DNA of 64,000 nucleotides from Papilionanthe hookeriana x Papilionanthe teres (GCA_022702705.1 CM040429.1:109035943-109099942); one strand, 5' to 3'; positions 48,094-59,864 are shown, counted from the stretch's first letter. Made by a program: numbers and translations. The notes: a model not told the origin generated them from the sequence alone.

Positions 48094-49149
48094 ATGTGTT
48101 CGGACTATTTCTTTTTCGTCATAAGTTCTATGACAAGAGGAAGCACGATTCAGGGACTAACACTTGGAATCTGCCCTGCAGAAATGGAAGCCCTAAAACT
48201 GATCTTCTCCTTCGTCAACGGACTGGACCTGGCTGTTTTCAAGGATGAACTGCCTAATAATGAAATCATTCGATTCGGACAAGGATTCGGGGACACCGAC
48301 ATCAAAATCCCCGACGTCACTCTCTTTTCACTCACAAGCAAAGTACCGGAAACTGAGAAGCCGTTGATTGAGTTTAACCTCAAGTCAACTCATGAATTCC
48401 CTCCTCTGCAAAAGATTCCAACTGAGAGGAGTATCGTTGTTCGCAGAAGGACTGTTGTTGCTACTCCCACTGGTCTAGTTGTCTCTGCACCTACCCCGGC
48501 TACGCCAAACTAAAGGGGAAGGAAATTCAGAAGCTGTGATGAACTCGTTACCGTGGAGGGTACGGATCTTCTCGTGAGACCTTCCGTTTTCGAAATCGGT
48601 CCGACTCGAGAATTCCACCACCGACACGGACTCAAAGGAGGAACAAGTAGAAGGATTGCTAGAGAAGCCAGAGCTGCTGAAGTTGCTTTCCTGGAGGAAA
48701 TCCCAGAACTGCCCGAGTATACACCGCTGCCTGAATACATACCACTTTTAGGAGGAAGTAGGTTCCATCCCATCTCCGCCGCGGAGGACGAGGAAAATGT
48801 CCGCAAGATTGCTTCTGCATTGCCTCAGCCCGCATATTACAACGACGGCCGTAAGAAAAGGGCTAGAATTACGCCATTTGCTCGACTGCAAACCGTGATA
48901 GAGAAGTTAGCAAAGAAAGAAAAATGCCCTGTATCAGAGATTTTAAGAAGGATAGGGCGGGTGCCGGCCAAATCCCGTCTTGGGCCGCGAGTAGAACTTG
49001 CTATCGCTGCAGAAAAGCCGAATAAGAGAATGAAAGCTAGTCCACCTGTCATTGTTTCAGGACTACAAATTAGGGAGGATACTATCAGACGTCACCGTCG
49101 ATCACCACCAATCATCGCCAATCACCACCAACAAGACACCGTTAGTTGA
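48094..49149 (+). pseudogene. Unidentified ORF1 of long-LTR element, split by one in-frame stop
   Basis: One frame runs from ATG at 48094 (alternative ATG at 48130) to TGA at 49147-49149 with a single internal stop, TAA at 48511-48513; about 350 codons in all. The first part has EMEALKLIFSFVNGLDLAVF and IRFGQGFGDTDIKIPDV. The second part has VFEIGPTREFHHRHG, a Pro/Glu stretch (IPELPEYTPLPEYIP), basic KKRARITPF, a helix-like segment (LQTVIEKLAKKEKCPVSEILRRIG), and a basic His/Arg-rich tail. It has no Gag zinc knuckle, protease or RT motif. Ogre/Tat elements are known to carry an extra ORF of unknown function between the leader and gag, and this fits that slot; I do not recognise the sequence itself. 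G+C is higher than the neighbouring LTR. Confidence 0.6.
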
Positions 49150-50974
49150 CGCTATAATCTGAAAAATATAATTACCATTTTTCGTCTATGGGACAAGAGA
49201 TTTCAGCAAATTATACAAGATGCCTCATAGTTTTTCTCTTACGAGTTTCCACATAAAAACTTCTGGAGTCGTCACAACTTGCTTTTCTTTCATCTGTATG
49301 TGTGCTGAATTTTCATACAACGCTAAGATGATAATCTGCTACTCTACTGCCGTGAATTTTCTAGCACGCATCAAGTTGTATTCTTAGATCATGTAAGACC
49401 GTCAAGATCTTATTAACTGATAAAATTTGTCAAAGATTGATAAGAAATAAGACAAGACGAAGGAGGAATTCTACTACTTTTGTACTCTTCTAAATCCTCT
49501 ATTTATAAGAAAAGGTCAAAGGTGTAAGTGATATAGAGAAAAACAATAACGTGGGCTTTACATCAAATAATGGTAATGTTAAATCCTTTGCAAACCTTGA
49601 GTTCTCGTATAATTTATAAACTATAACAATCTGTGAGAGATTTTGAAGGAGTGAGAAGAAGCTGAGAGATATTATAGAGTTTGTTTAGAGTGCAATATTG
49701 AGTTGTGTGATAATGAAGAAATTCATATTAGTGTTATGTTGTCATTCTTTTTCTCTTTTTAATTTTACGGAGTCGTCAGTTTGCCTATCATTGTATACTT
49801 CTCTATTCCAAATAAATCTCTCTTTTGAATCATATGAATGATTAGGAGAAGAGATGAACAGAAAAAGACGTGACATAGGACAAAAATGAAAAAAAAAAGA
49901 AAAAGAACGTTAAGAGCCTACATGCGATAAACCTTGCAAGGATAGGTCAAGCATGTCCGCCCAAAGAAAATTGAGCGAAAGCAACTTGGACCAGTATCCG
50001 TAAAGGAATACATATGTACAATACCCATAATCAGAGATTCAGTTTAGGTGTTTGTTTTTGGGTCTAGAGCACTCTCAAGGGGATATACCCCACTTGGTTA
50101 ATTAAATCTTGGGGGATACCAAAGAATATTATCATAGACCTAGAGAAATATGTCAACAAAGGAAGGTTATTCTGTGTGGGAAAGCCCATGTGCTTAAAAG
50201 CTCTCGCTAAGGCATATAGTAGAGAATGAATCTCTCACATCCCAAATTGGTAGTGTCTCATCGACACACAAAGCCCACGAAATAACCATAATAATCTTGT
50301 CAAGAATATTCATATACATCAACGCACGTCCGAGCCATAGTGGTAGAGAACAAATTATTATATCACTAATAGGCGGCAGTTCATCGACATCGGACCATCA
50401 AGATGATAACGACAAAATTAAAGGTGAGACGTGGCTCAAAGAGGCTAAAAAATAGGAAGAGTTGAGTAATCTTAAAAGGTAAAAGTAGCAGGGTCAGGGT
50501 ACCACAGACCAATCATCCCAAGCTACTAGGATCATAAGTTTACTCAGTCGTGAAGGTACTTAACCCAACAAGTCCAGAGATCCCCCATCAGCAATCTGTG
50601 AATTGCATCATCCACGGGGGATATCAGTAGCTCTAAGGTCTAGAGAAGGAAACTTTAGTCTTACGACTATAAGGTTGGAGCTTTAAGAGGTGGAACATAT
50701 ACCTGCCAAAGTGGCATGGATGCCTCCAGAAAAGAAGACAGAAGGAGTTTCAGCTAAATGATCCAAACAAAAGGACTTGCGTCCTGTATTGGTTGGGAAA
50801 CCTTCTAACACCCTATATACACTAGAAAACCTTCTTTATAGAAATAAATGTTGGGCTAGTCAGGTTAGAGAAGCACGAGGGCTTCTCCTTGGGACATGCA
50901 ATATGAATGCAGTTATCTACAGTGGTCCTTAAATATTAAGGAGGCCCTATTAGCATGACTTGGGTTATGCCCAT
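49150..50974 (+). other. Non-coding internal region of long-LTR element
   Basis: No Gag or Pol reading frame is seen. It contains purine-rich patches (49885-49915) and GGGGATA-like words (50098, 50110, 50620). It ends where the Athila LTR begins at 50975. Whether gag-pol once followed is unknown. Confidence 0.45.
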
Positions 50975-51190
50975 TGATCCATGAACAAAATACTTATTTT
51001 TATGCCATGATTTTTATTAAAATTTTAAGGATATGATTCTTTAATGAAAGATATTTTTTTATGTTTTTGGATGCAGGTGATGTAAAAATGTTCAAAAAGG
51101 AAAAAAGATGAAAAAGGATGAAAAAGGAGAAAAAAGGAGCAAAAAATGAGCAAAAATGGAGCCAAAATGCAAAATTGCCAAACTAATGGG

Positions 51191-51220
51191 TCTGGAGCCT
51201 AGGCGCCTAAGCGCCAGCTC
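51191..51220. repeat. GC-rich palindrome in Athila LTR
   Basis: Contains CTAGGCGCCTAAGCGCCAG. It lies about 216 bp into the LTR, the same place as the hairpin at 7976-8020 in the minus copy. Confidence 0.7.
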
Positions 51221-51427
51221 GATACCAAAACAGTTACGATTTTGTAACTACTTTGGGCAGTTATTTTGACGGTTAGAGCGGTTATTGGACCTTCTAGAAG
51301 ATTGGCGGTTATTCCTGGATTATAGGACATTTGATACATTGTATCTAAACGCATGGAAATAGTTTGGATCACGAAGAGGTGCGATCCAAAGTGAAGAGGT
51401 ACAAAGAACTGGACGCGGAGTCTTGTG

Positions 51428-51460
51428 CGTAGACGCCAGATGCCGGCGCCTAGGCGCCAG
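51428..51460. repeat. Second GC-rich palindrome in Athila LTR
   Basis: Contains CCGGCGCCTAGGCGCCAG, whose core GGCGCCTAGGCGCC is a perfect 14-bp palindrome. Confidence 0.75.
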
Positions 51461-51530
51461 AAACAGTTTCTAGAAGATTCATTGAACTTGGACACATTTT
51501 GAAGAGGTGCTTTAGGCAACCCTTGAAGCC

Positions 51531-51540
51531 TATAAATAGG
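51531..51540 (+). promoter_or_regulatory. Probable Athila LTR TATA box
   Basis: TATAAATAGG, a near-consensus plant TATA box about 555 bp into the LTR. Confidence 0.65.
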
Positions 51541-52137
51541 AGGCCATTTCTACAAAAAAGAGGCCCCCAATCAGAGAGATAATTTTAAATATAGGGCCAC
51601 ACTTTTAGTTTACTTTCCTTCATAAATTAGTGAGTTTATTTTATTTAGAGTTTGTATTGAGAGTTTGGAAGAGTTGGTGCTTTTGAAGTCTATTTCACTT
51701 TGGAGTCAGTAGGAATCAGAGGTTCGATTGGAGAAACACTTGAGATAAGTATTTGTTATTTGATTCAAAGTTTTATTTATATGTTTTGTTATTTAAATTC
51801 AATGTGTTCTGAGTAGTTACTTTACTTTCTCCTTTCAATTATGAAAAGATAAATAAGATAATATAAAATTTGTTGGAGAATTAAAAGCTAAATATGTTTA
51901 AATATTGTGATGATATTAATACCGGATCATAATATATAATTTAAATTGGTCATTTAAGTTATTAAAATCTGTTGAAGAATTTTGAGACCTAGAAGGAGAT
52001 GAATTCTTAACTAGTAGACATCACATGAATCCTTGGGTAGTCGAAGGCCTTGTGAGGTTTATTCAAGGTGAAGTGCAAATAAATAGGAAAATATTATTCA
52101 ATGGGCGTAGAATTTATAAGTTTTTAGAGTGACAGAC

Positions 52138-52140
52138 TAA
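52138..52140. repeat. Harbinger target site duplication, left
   Basis: TAA, repeated at 59883-59885. Three-base TWA duplication is the PIF/Harbinger signature. Confidence 0.9.
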
Positions 52141-52158
52141 GGATTCGTTTGGCGCGGC
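52141..52158 (+). repeat. Harbinger left terminal inverted repeat
   Basis: GGATTCGTTTGGCGCGGC; pairs with 59865-59882 with three mismatches. Confidence 0.93.
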
Positions 52159-53874
52159 TATTTTGGCGCGGTGCGGCCTCGGAGCGCGAAAAGGAGATCT
52201 TTGGCGCGCGACTTCGCGGCGGGAGGACGGAGAAGCCGGTGAAAAGCGGACCGCGGGATAAACCCCGCGGCCCCAGCTTTCGCATGCGAAATTGCCCCTA
52301 GTGCCCTCACGCGGTTCTTTCCTTCCCGCTCGCTCCTTCTTCTTCCCGCGCGACGTTTACTTCTTCTTCACCGCGCGACGTTCATGAATCCTTCATACGC
52401 CATCTCGCCATCTCGGTCGCTGTTACCATGCCTCGTGCCTGCGTATCGCGAAGTCGCCCCTGCCCCAGCATTTGACGAATCTTCTTCCCTAACTTCTCGT
52501 CTCGCTTCCCAGCCGTTCCGCTATTCCCGATCTTCTCGCGAAGCCTCCTGACCCCCGCGCTTCATTCTTCCAATGTCGCTAAAAGGTAATATGAAGCTCC
52601 CTCACTCGTTATTCCCCCTGTGCTCCTTCTTCACCCGCCCCCTGCCCCCTGCCCCCTGCCCCCTGCCCCCTGTTTACAGAATAACATGTTTTTTGGGAGC
52701 CATTTAACATGCAGTTTGAAGTAGCTGTAGATTCTGGTAGGAATTTGCACCTTCTTGATCAGGATATTGTAGCTGTAGATTCTGGTAATGGAGATTAACA
52801 CAGTTTAATCACTGTTTTGAGGAGGATATTTGTAGATTTATGGCTAATTTTCAGTCTGTTAATAACAGTTTTACATATATAACACTTTATTGTTATATAT
52901 GAATCCTGTGGTGTGTATATATATATTTGAGCTTCACATTTCTCATTTCTTTGTCTTTACTTTCTGTTTTATAACCCCTTTTTGATACTTTCTTACGACA
53001 GCAGAAACTCTAATGTATATAGCTGTTGATACCAAAGTGCTATGTATGTAAATATGAAATTTTTGATTGAATTATGACACTTGGCAATGTTGCCAGTTAT
53101 GATTGCAGTGCTCGTATGATAAGATGATGAGTGGCTCATAGCATTAAAAGAAAGCTCAGTGCTGCTACTATTTTCAACTTACATCAGCACAAGTTTGCAT
53201 TTGTTCTTGACTTAACAGTCAATAGTTCGATTAGCATAGGGGGACTATTTAGCTGCTGTCACAGGACCCAAAATTTTGCATAAGAAAACAACACCTACTC
53301 CACAGCTTATCCGATTCTCACGCAATATTCAGCTTTCAGCTATGCATCGCTTTCAGCTTTACATTGATGGGAATTTGGCTTTTCCGGAGAAAATCACTGT
53401 TTTTTATTGCTTTCAATGCTGATATGGTTTTAGTAGTATAAGTTTGATTTATTAGCCATATTAGCTGCTATTTATAACTGGAAATGTATTAACTGCTATT
53501 TATTTTTTGTATCTATATCTACTGCTTCAAACATGAATAGCTACATTAACAAAAGAATACTTTGGTCAGTTATAAATAGCTATTTTGATAAGGAATAATC
53601 TTTCAGGTGTAGCATTGCTATTTAAGCGGTGACTTTAATGAGAATTCATAAACTTTTTTGAGTAGGTGTTGCATTTTAGGTGTACCATAGTAAAACTATA
53701 TTAGAAACTATATCAAGCTTCGCAAATAATAGGGTTTCATATGATGCTCTCAAGGCTTTTTTTAATGCATAAACTTCATATTTATGTTCCCGATGTTGTT
53801 TATTTTATCATCTTTCTAATGTCTAACTGTATTTAGTGTTGTGTTTCTTGACTTTGTTCTGTGATAGTATTAAC
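52159..53874 (+). other. Harbinger 5' region
   Basis: GC-rich to about 52600 with a repeated CTTCTTC..CGCGCGACGTT phrase (near 52334 and 52361), then AT-rich. No gene is seen before the Myb/SANT-like ORF. It probably holds the promoter and subterminal binding sites, but I see no specific site that proves this. Confidence 0.5.
52636..52672. repeat. (CCCCCTG)n short tandem repeat
   Basis: Five copies of the seven-base CCCCCTG unit inside the Harbinger 5' region. Confidence 0.9.
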
Positions 53875-54795
53875 ATGAACACTAAACCTAGAGAGGTTGC
53901 TACACATGCTATGTGGGAAATAGATATCAAAATAATATTTTGTGATATTTGCATTAAAGAAATTGATCGGGGAAATAGGCCTACGTCCTGTTTCAGTAAG
54001 GAAGGTTGGGAAAATATTGTCAGGAATTTCAAAGAAACCACAGGCAGAGATTATGAGAGGGTGCAACTGAAAAACAAGTGGGACCAACTGAAGAAGGACT
54101 GGAAAATTTGGAAGGACCTGAAAAGAGGATTTACGGGTCTCGGTTGGGATCCAGCGAAACGAACAGTTGCGGCACCTGAGGAATGGTGGACTGAAAGACT
54201 TGCGGTGAGCATTGCTATTTAATTTAATTGTTCTTTCAATATATAGTTTATTCTTAATTGGATGTTTATCATTTGCAATGTAGGTGGTGCCCAATGCAAC
54301 GAAGTTTAAGTTATCTGGAATTGAGCCTGAATTCGAGGAGAAACTTGACCGCATGTTCGAGGGTGTGGTTGCAACGGGAAACTTCGCATGCAGCCCGAGC
54401 GAGGCAGGGTTCACTGGCAATGCCGTGAATTTGGGAACCCTTGGAGATTCAGTTGATTTCATTGACGTCCCTAGCCCGAATCAGAACGAATTTGAAACCA
54501 CTATTCGTTCGAAACGTCCGAGGGTTGATAAATGAAATTCTGGTGCTTCTTTATTAAGAAAAGAGTTATCAGAGGCAGTTGTTTCAATGCGGAATGTCAA
54601 GCTTCGAATTCAACCACTATTGAGGAGACACTTGAAATTCTGAACAGCACGACCGAAATTTCTATGGATGAAGATTTATACCTGTTCGCAATAGAACTGG
54701 TTGAGGATCCGGTTCGTAGAGATTTTTTTGTTAAGATGCCGGCTTCCCGCAGAGTGGGATATATTCGGCGTTTTCGCGATCGATTGAACTTTTGA
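53875..54795 (+). pseudogene. Harbinger ORF1: Myb/SANT-like DNA-binding protein, broken
   Basis: Harbinger elements need this partner protein, which binds DNA and helps bring the transposase to the nucleus and the element ends. Exon 1 is 53875-54204 (ATG chosen because MWEIDIKIIFCDIC-type domain sequence starts just after; an upstream in-frame ATG at 53836 is less likely). It has ATHAMWEID, FSKEGWENIVRNF, LKNKWDQLKKDWKIWKDL and a trailing WW, a Myb/SANT-like fold. A 79-bp intron (54205-54283, GTGAGC...TAG) joins in phase to exon 2. Exon 2 stops at TGA 54533-54535, yet the same frame continues with GASLLRKELSEAV. It then shifts near 54600 to the frame with TTIEETLEILNS and VEDPVRRDFFVKMP ending at 54795. 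So there is one premature stop and one frameshift. Confidence 0.85.
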
Positions 54796-55098
54796 GCTGT
54801 TTTATAGTTTTCTTTACAACAACATTTATGTTGCACTACTTTTCTTTTTCTTCCCTAGAGTTGTATGTGTGAACTATGATTTATTTTTCTAATTTCATGC
54901 AAATTTCTTCTTTTCTAATTTCATGCAAACTACATTGTACCTTTCAAGCTTCATGTATTCTTCTCCTTGTCTAATTTCATGGAAACTAGGTTGTATCTTT
55001 CTAATTTCATACAAACTTTGGCTTTTGTAATTTCATGCACCTTTTGTTGTGCCTTTCTAATTTGAAGTCAAACTCTCTTCGAACTAGTACCAGTCGCT
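54796..55098 (+). other. Spacer between the Harbinger genes
   Basis: About 300 bp with repeated TCTAATTTCATGCAAACT-like phrases (near 54887, 54914, 54973, 55000). No gene. It may hold the end of ORF1 and the promoter of the transposase. Confidence 0.5.
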
Positions 55099-56469
55099 AT
55101 GGATGCAAATAGAAGAAGACAAATATCGTTCCAAATGGATTCACACAGAAGAAAGCGCAGAGGGATGTTTTTGACTTTAATGTGTACAATGTACGCGTAC
55201 TACAACTCGTACATTGATTGGTTGCCATGCATGACATCTTCCTTTTTTGGCGATAAATGGGTTGGAGAGTTACTTGCGGGGCACCCTACAAGATTCAGTA
55301 ATATGTTTCGGATGAGTCAGACAGTATTTATCAATCTTCTGGAATTACTCGTAGAAGCTCGTGGACTTAATGGATCTTTGAGAACCTCTGCACGGGAGGT
55401 GCTCGCAATAACACTGTTCATATTATCTCAAAATCAGTCTATACGAGGAGAGATGGAGCGATTTCAACACTCTTTCGAAACAATAAGCAGATACTTCTCA
55501 ATCGGATTGAGCGCACTTGTTAGCCTATCCTCTCATATCATCAGACCCTCAGATTATAGGTTCGAGCGGACACCCACTTAGATATCACAAGATGCGCGAT
55601 ATATGCCCTTTTTCAAGGTATTTTTCTTGGATATTATATAGTTAATTTATTTAAAGTCAAATCTAACATTAACTCGACCAGGACTGTATCGGTGCAATTG
55701 ATGGAACACATGTTGACGCACGTATCTCAAATACTGATAAGGTCGCATTTATCGGTCGTTGTGGAAGCCCTACCCAAAATGTAATGGCCGTCTGTGACTT
55801 TAACATGTGCTTTACTTTTGTTATGGCTGGTTGGGAAGGCAGTGCACATGACAGTCGAATTTTCAAATATGCGACGTGGGATCCTGATAAGAACTTTCCA
55901 CATCCACCTGCAGGTTCGTTTGGGACTGACATAATTATATCTGTAAAACGAATCTTAATATTAATTGTTCTTTCCATCAGGGAAACACTACTTGGTCGAT
56001 GCTGGTTATCCATTTCAGCGAGGGTATTTAAAGCCATTTCCCGATACAAGATACCACATTCCAGACTTTGCACGTTCAAGCAACGTTACACGAGGCAGAA
56101 AGGAAATGTTTAATAAACGACATTCATCGTTACGTGGTATCATTGAGAGGACGTTCGGTGTGTGGAAAAAAATGGGTGATACTGCGTGATATGCCTTCTT
56201 ACAGGTTCTCGAAGAAGGTGCAGATTGTGCTTGCTACAATGGCTCTCCACATCTACATTAGGAGACATAATTCTGGTAGTGATATCGACTTCCGTTTGGC
56301 GGAAGAAGATCAAGAACATGTGCCCGCAGAAGCATTTGAGTATCGTATAGGTCAATCTTTTCCACAAGAAGATAATGAGGCTTCCACTAACTGTACCATG
56401 GACGGTGAAGGTGCAGTCGAGATGGCAAAGCTGAGGGAACGAATTACTGATGAGATAGTGGGCGTATAA
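55099..56469 (+). pseudogene. Harbinger DDE transposase, broken
   Basis: Catalyses cut-and-paste movement of the element. Exon 1 is 55099-55617: N-terminal helix-turn-helix region with HPTRFSNMFRMSQTVFINLL and SAREVLAITLFILSQN, then RYMPFFK; a TAG at 55579-55581 interrupts it. The intron is 55618-55681. Exon 2 (55682-55913) has the first catalytic Asp in GAIDGTHVDA and the second in AHDSRIF. A short intron (55914-55980) leads in phase to exon 3 with HYLVDAGYP and the catalytic Glu in RGIIERTFGVWKK. A seven-A run at 56165-56171 then shifts the frame: the natural continuation (RDMPSYRFSKKVQ...MALHIYIRRH) lies in the next frame and ends at 56469. Catalytic DDE residues are present, but the stop and frameshift predict no activity. 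Confidence 0.9.
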
Positions 56470-57892
56470 TTGGAGATGTACTGGAAGATCAGTTTTTTAA
56501 ATTTAATTTAAACTATGATAATTTCTCTTATTTGATAATTTCTTTTAGATCTTATGACATAGCTTGAAATTTGATAATTTCTCTTATTTGATAATTTATT
56601 TGATAATGCACTTAATGACATAGCTTGAAATTTTAGATCTTATGATATTTTTTTCTGTTTTGAATAAATAAGCACTGCACTTGGTTCTGTTATTTTGTGG
56701 AAATGTTGATCTTATTTGATAAAAGCTTTATAATAGTACAAGAGGATTGCTCATTTGTGATTATTGGTATAAAACTATAAAGTTGAATAGTTTTCTATTC
56801 AACTGTACCCTCCTGGAGTCCTTCATACTCTTTTCCAAAAATGTATTGTGCAGATTGCCCACCTAGAGATTTATATATACATGCATCTAGGCAAAAACTT
56901 GTGATGGTCAAATTGGATAATCCCATAAGTCTTAACAATTAGTTATGGTTAGAGTCTTTATTTTTATGATTTTTTATGCCAACTTGTATCTCGGCGGGCA
57001 TAATTTTGATTCTAATTTTGCTTTTCCTTGTTTTGCTTTGGGTTCCAGGATTCCAAAGACAAGTGAGGAATTCTAGCAATTGTCTTCAGAGGGATTTAAC
57101 TTATTTTATGTTTATATTGTTTGTTTCAAAATAAATTGAAGCCAAGTGGTATAGACAACGTGAATCATTCTTTGTCCAAGAAATATATTTATAGATGTCA
57201 TTTACACTATGTCACATTAAATATATGCGAATTAACTTCGTATATATGAATAAATTGAATATCTAACTGAGGTCAATGTTTTATTAGGTTAAAAAACATG
57301 TAAAGGATGTGGTGGCCAGTTTGGTTGACTACAGAAAAGAAATTAATGTAAAGTTATTTCAGAGAATATATTCATAATGCAGCGTTTTTCAGAGCAATTC
57401 TTAATGTTTTTAAATGATGATGAACTCTCCTTCAAAAGAAGTTAGCATTGATATGCCTCATACAAACTTCGAGGTTATAGATTTTATTAATAGGATTTAT
57501 TGACTACAGGTCTTTGATAGCTATGATAAGTCATAAAACTCATTGAGAATCTTACCCATTTTCTTGTTAGTTGATGGGTTTTGAATTTTTGATCGAAATA
57601 AGCACAAAAATACATAATAATAATTGATATTTATATAACGAGTGGCTCAAATTTATTGGCATTGCTTTGATACTTTCTATTATAGTTGAGATTCATTTTG
57701 AATTATTACAAGAAGAAAACTATTTGTTGTCTACATAATGTTATTTAAATTATTACATGTATATTTTTATGATTATTGGTATTATTTTAGTTTGAGACTT
57801 GTTGTGATAAGCAAGCTCTTATTCACATGTTCTTGCTAGTATAAATCAATGGTTGATAGAAAATATATTTCAAAGATAAATCTTAAGCTCTT
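56470..57892. other. Harbinger 3' region, unassigned
   Basis: AT-rich with repeated TTTGATAATTTCTCTTA words (56517-56600). No gene with motifs. The part adjoining 57893 may be intron of the captured phosphatase gene. Confidence 0.45.
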
Positions 57893-58008
57893 GACACTCC
57901 TATTACCGACATAACAAAACACTTCAAAAAGTGTTTTGAATTCATTGACGAAGCAAGGCAAGCTGGTGGTGGGGCATTGGTGCACTGTTTTGCGGGAAGG
58001 TCAAGGAG
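57893..58008 (+). pseudogene. Captured exon of a dual-specificity protein phosphatase
   Basis: The 38-codon reading frame has KCFEFIDEARQAGGGALVHC followed by FAGRSR, which is the active-site region of plant dual-specificity phosphatases of the DsPTP1 type (HCx5R signature: His-Cys, five residues, Arg). Those enzymes dephosphorylate Tyr and Ser/Thr of MAP kinases. The frame has no stop. The exon ends ...AGGTCAAGGAG followed by GTATTC, an intron donor at the position where I recall the host gene splits after the signature. The intron start is therefore retained, so this came from genomic DNA, not a processed copy. The upstream exons and the downstream catalytic fold are not found, so no working enzyme is expected. 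An upstream acceptor is not clear. Confidence 0.8.
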
Positions 58009-58947
58009 GTATTCTGATTACTTTTGGATGTTCCCACTAGTTGTTCATGAAGATGCGTTGCTATTTAGATGGTTTATATTGAATGAAAAACAGCGGAGTA
58101 ATTATATTTTTATTTTTCAACTGCAAAAGGGGAAGCATTCTGTACGTAGATGCATGCTTTGGCTAACTTTGTTCGCAACAAATTTGAATCAGCATAGGCA
58201 TGGAGTTGGAGTTTGTTTCTGAAGATAGGTAGACCTAACTGTTTTTCTGCCTTGAATATACTTGATAAGTTTCTTGACTAACTGAAAGCCGTGCTGAGAG
58301 GGACGATGCATGGTTTGGCTAACTTTGTTCGCAACAAATTGAATATCTGACCTTTTCAATGTTAGATACTACAACAAGCCAACTAATCATTTGTATAACT
58401 GCGGGTTGGAGAATGTTGTTCTGTCCCGTTGAAGTGTTTTCTTGGAGGGGGAGGGGTTGGAGACAAGTTTGCAAAGGTGGCCATGCCTGATTGAGAGAGG
58501 ATGTCTTCAGCATAGTGGTAGCTGGATTAGATGGAGAGTGTAGTCGTTGTCTTCTTCGTAAAACCCAGGAAATGAGAAATGTTGCCCAGATTTTTCAGGT
58601 TAAATCTGTTTTGCAAATGGTTGATGATAAAGGTGAGGAATTTGGATTCGTTTCTAGTGAAGAGATATATATAATGGTACAAGGATGTATACTTGGGTGG
58701 TGTTGCTGTAAAAATAGAAAAGGAATAGGTTGGAAGAGCTTGGTTTAAATCCCAGTGTGGTGAGATGTCCGGTGAGAGTGCAAACCATTGTCTTTAAATC
58801 CCGATTTACAAATACACTGCAACTGCACCATTTTCTAAGTTACTTTACAGAGTTATGCTGCTCATTCAAAGCTCTAGAGAAAACCCAACAAGAAAGAACA
58901 CAGCCAACAAAGGAAGGGAAACTTCTCAGAAAAAGTTGCAGAAGGAA
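58009..58947. other. Harbinger 3' region after the phosphatase piece
   Basis: Includes two near-identical phrases around GGCTAACTTTGTTCGCAACA (58160 and 58315), suggesting a local duplication. An 85-codon open frame at 58491-58748 (DVFSIVVAGLDGECSRCLLR) is not recognised; a donor-like CAG/GTTAAA near 58597 hints that it could be another captured exon, weakly. Confidence 0.4.
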
Positions 58948-59109
58948 TCATTTTTGTTTCTTTGATTTCTTTGTCGGATTGGTTTGTTTATCATCTTCTT
59001 CTTCTTTAGAAGATGGCTCCAATGGTTCATCAGGAACTTCAGTTGGTACATTGTGTTTAGTGATGTAGTCCTTCAAAATGTTCATGCTCTCTTCCTTCAC
59101 CGCTGCCAG
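58948..59109 (-). pseudogene. Exon-like piece of an unidentified gene, C-terminal
   Basis: On the minus strand a possible acceptor (TTGTGCAG at 59110-59117) opens a 53-codon frame to a stop at 58948. It has LAAVKEESMNILKDYITKHN, then an acidic-to-basic tail (SSKEEEDDKQ, then KKSKKQK). The composition looks like a genuine protein C-terminus rather than chance AT-rich sequence. I do not recognise the family. It is antisense to the transposase. Confidence 0.5.
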
Positions 59110-59864
59110 CTGCACAACCAAATGTTTTATTGTATGATATTCAGAAAGATTATTGCATAATAATTGAAAAGGAGATATGTTGTGAGTGGTGTAACAGGAG
59201 ATACGGTTTAGAAGATAGATAAGCATTTTGATAGCATGTCGACCAAAATTTACGTGGTAGGAAGACGGTTGTTTCAATTATATGTCGAAATTTGCATTCG
59301 GTAAACCATTTTGTTCGGGGGTTAGCGGCGAGTGAGTTGATGGTGAATGTTATTGTTTTGCAAGTATGTTTGTAAGTGAACTAACTTATATTCAGCACCT
59401 CAGTCTGATCATACGATTTTGATTGTTTTATCATGCTGATTTTTTATTTGTTTATGCATGCTAATAAAACAAAAAGTCCAAATGAAATTGCAAGGTGAGA
59501 ATACTCCTTCACAAAGATCAATGAAAATGTGGAAAAAACTTATTGCAGGTTCAACAAGGGAGGCAATGGAGCTAACATATAAAATAAAACTTATTTTATA
59601 TGTCCAATAATCTAAATAAAATATTTTTTAGCACGGTCTGTTCTGTTTAGAAATAAATTTCTGCTACTAAAGTTACGAGAATGTGGCGCTTAAATTCATT
59701 TTCTAAACAGTTTTACAATACAGGGGTAGGATGGTCATTTTCTCGAAACAGTTGCTCCACGATTGTTTTCGAGCAACTGCACTAAACGGACGACTCGGCT
59801 TCCCGAAGCAGCTTCCTCGTAGTGCTTACAGAGACAACTGCAGCTGAAAAGCTGAGAAGCTGCA
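59110..59864. other. Harbinger 3' end region
   Basis: No gene seen. The last ~150 bases are richer in G+C, with CAGCTG, GCAGCT and CAACTGCA words, probably subterminal sequence matching the GC-rich 5' end. Confidence 0.45.

Larger units (their letters stand above)
50975..52140 (+). repeat. Athila 5' LTR, first part
   Basis: Begins TGATCCATGAACAAAATAC, matching the start of the minus Athila LTR (TGATACACCTAAAATATAT) and followed by the same TATTTTTATGC and TTTAATG.AAG words. The Harbinger element starts right after the TAA at 52138-52140. Confidence 0.85.

Noticed and set aside
53833..54462. 209-codon open frame on the minus strand opposite Harbinger ORF1
   Set aside because: Antisense shadow of the Myb/SANT-like gene; no domain of its own.
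55669..56079. 136-codon minus-strand frame opposite the transposase
   Set aside because: Shadow of transposase exons 2 and 3, spanning an intron without splice logic.
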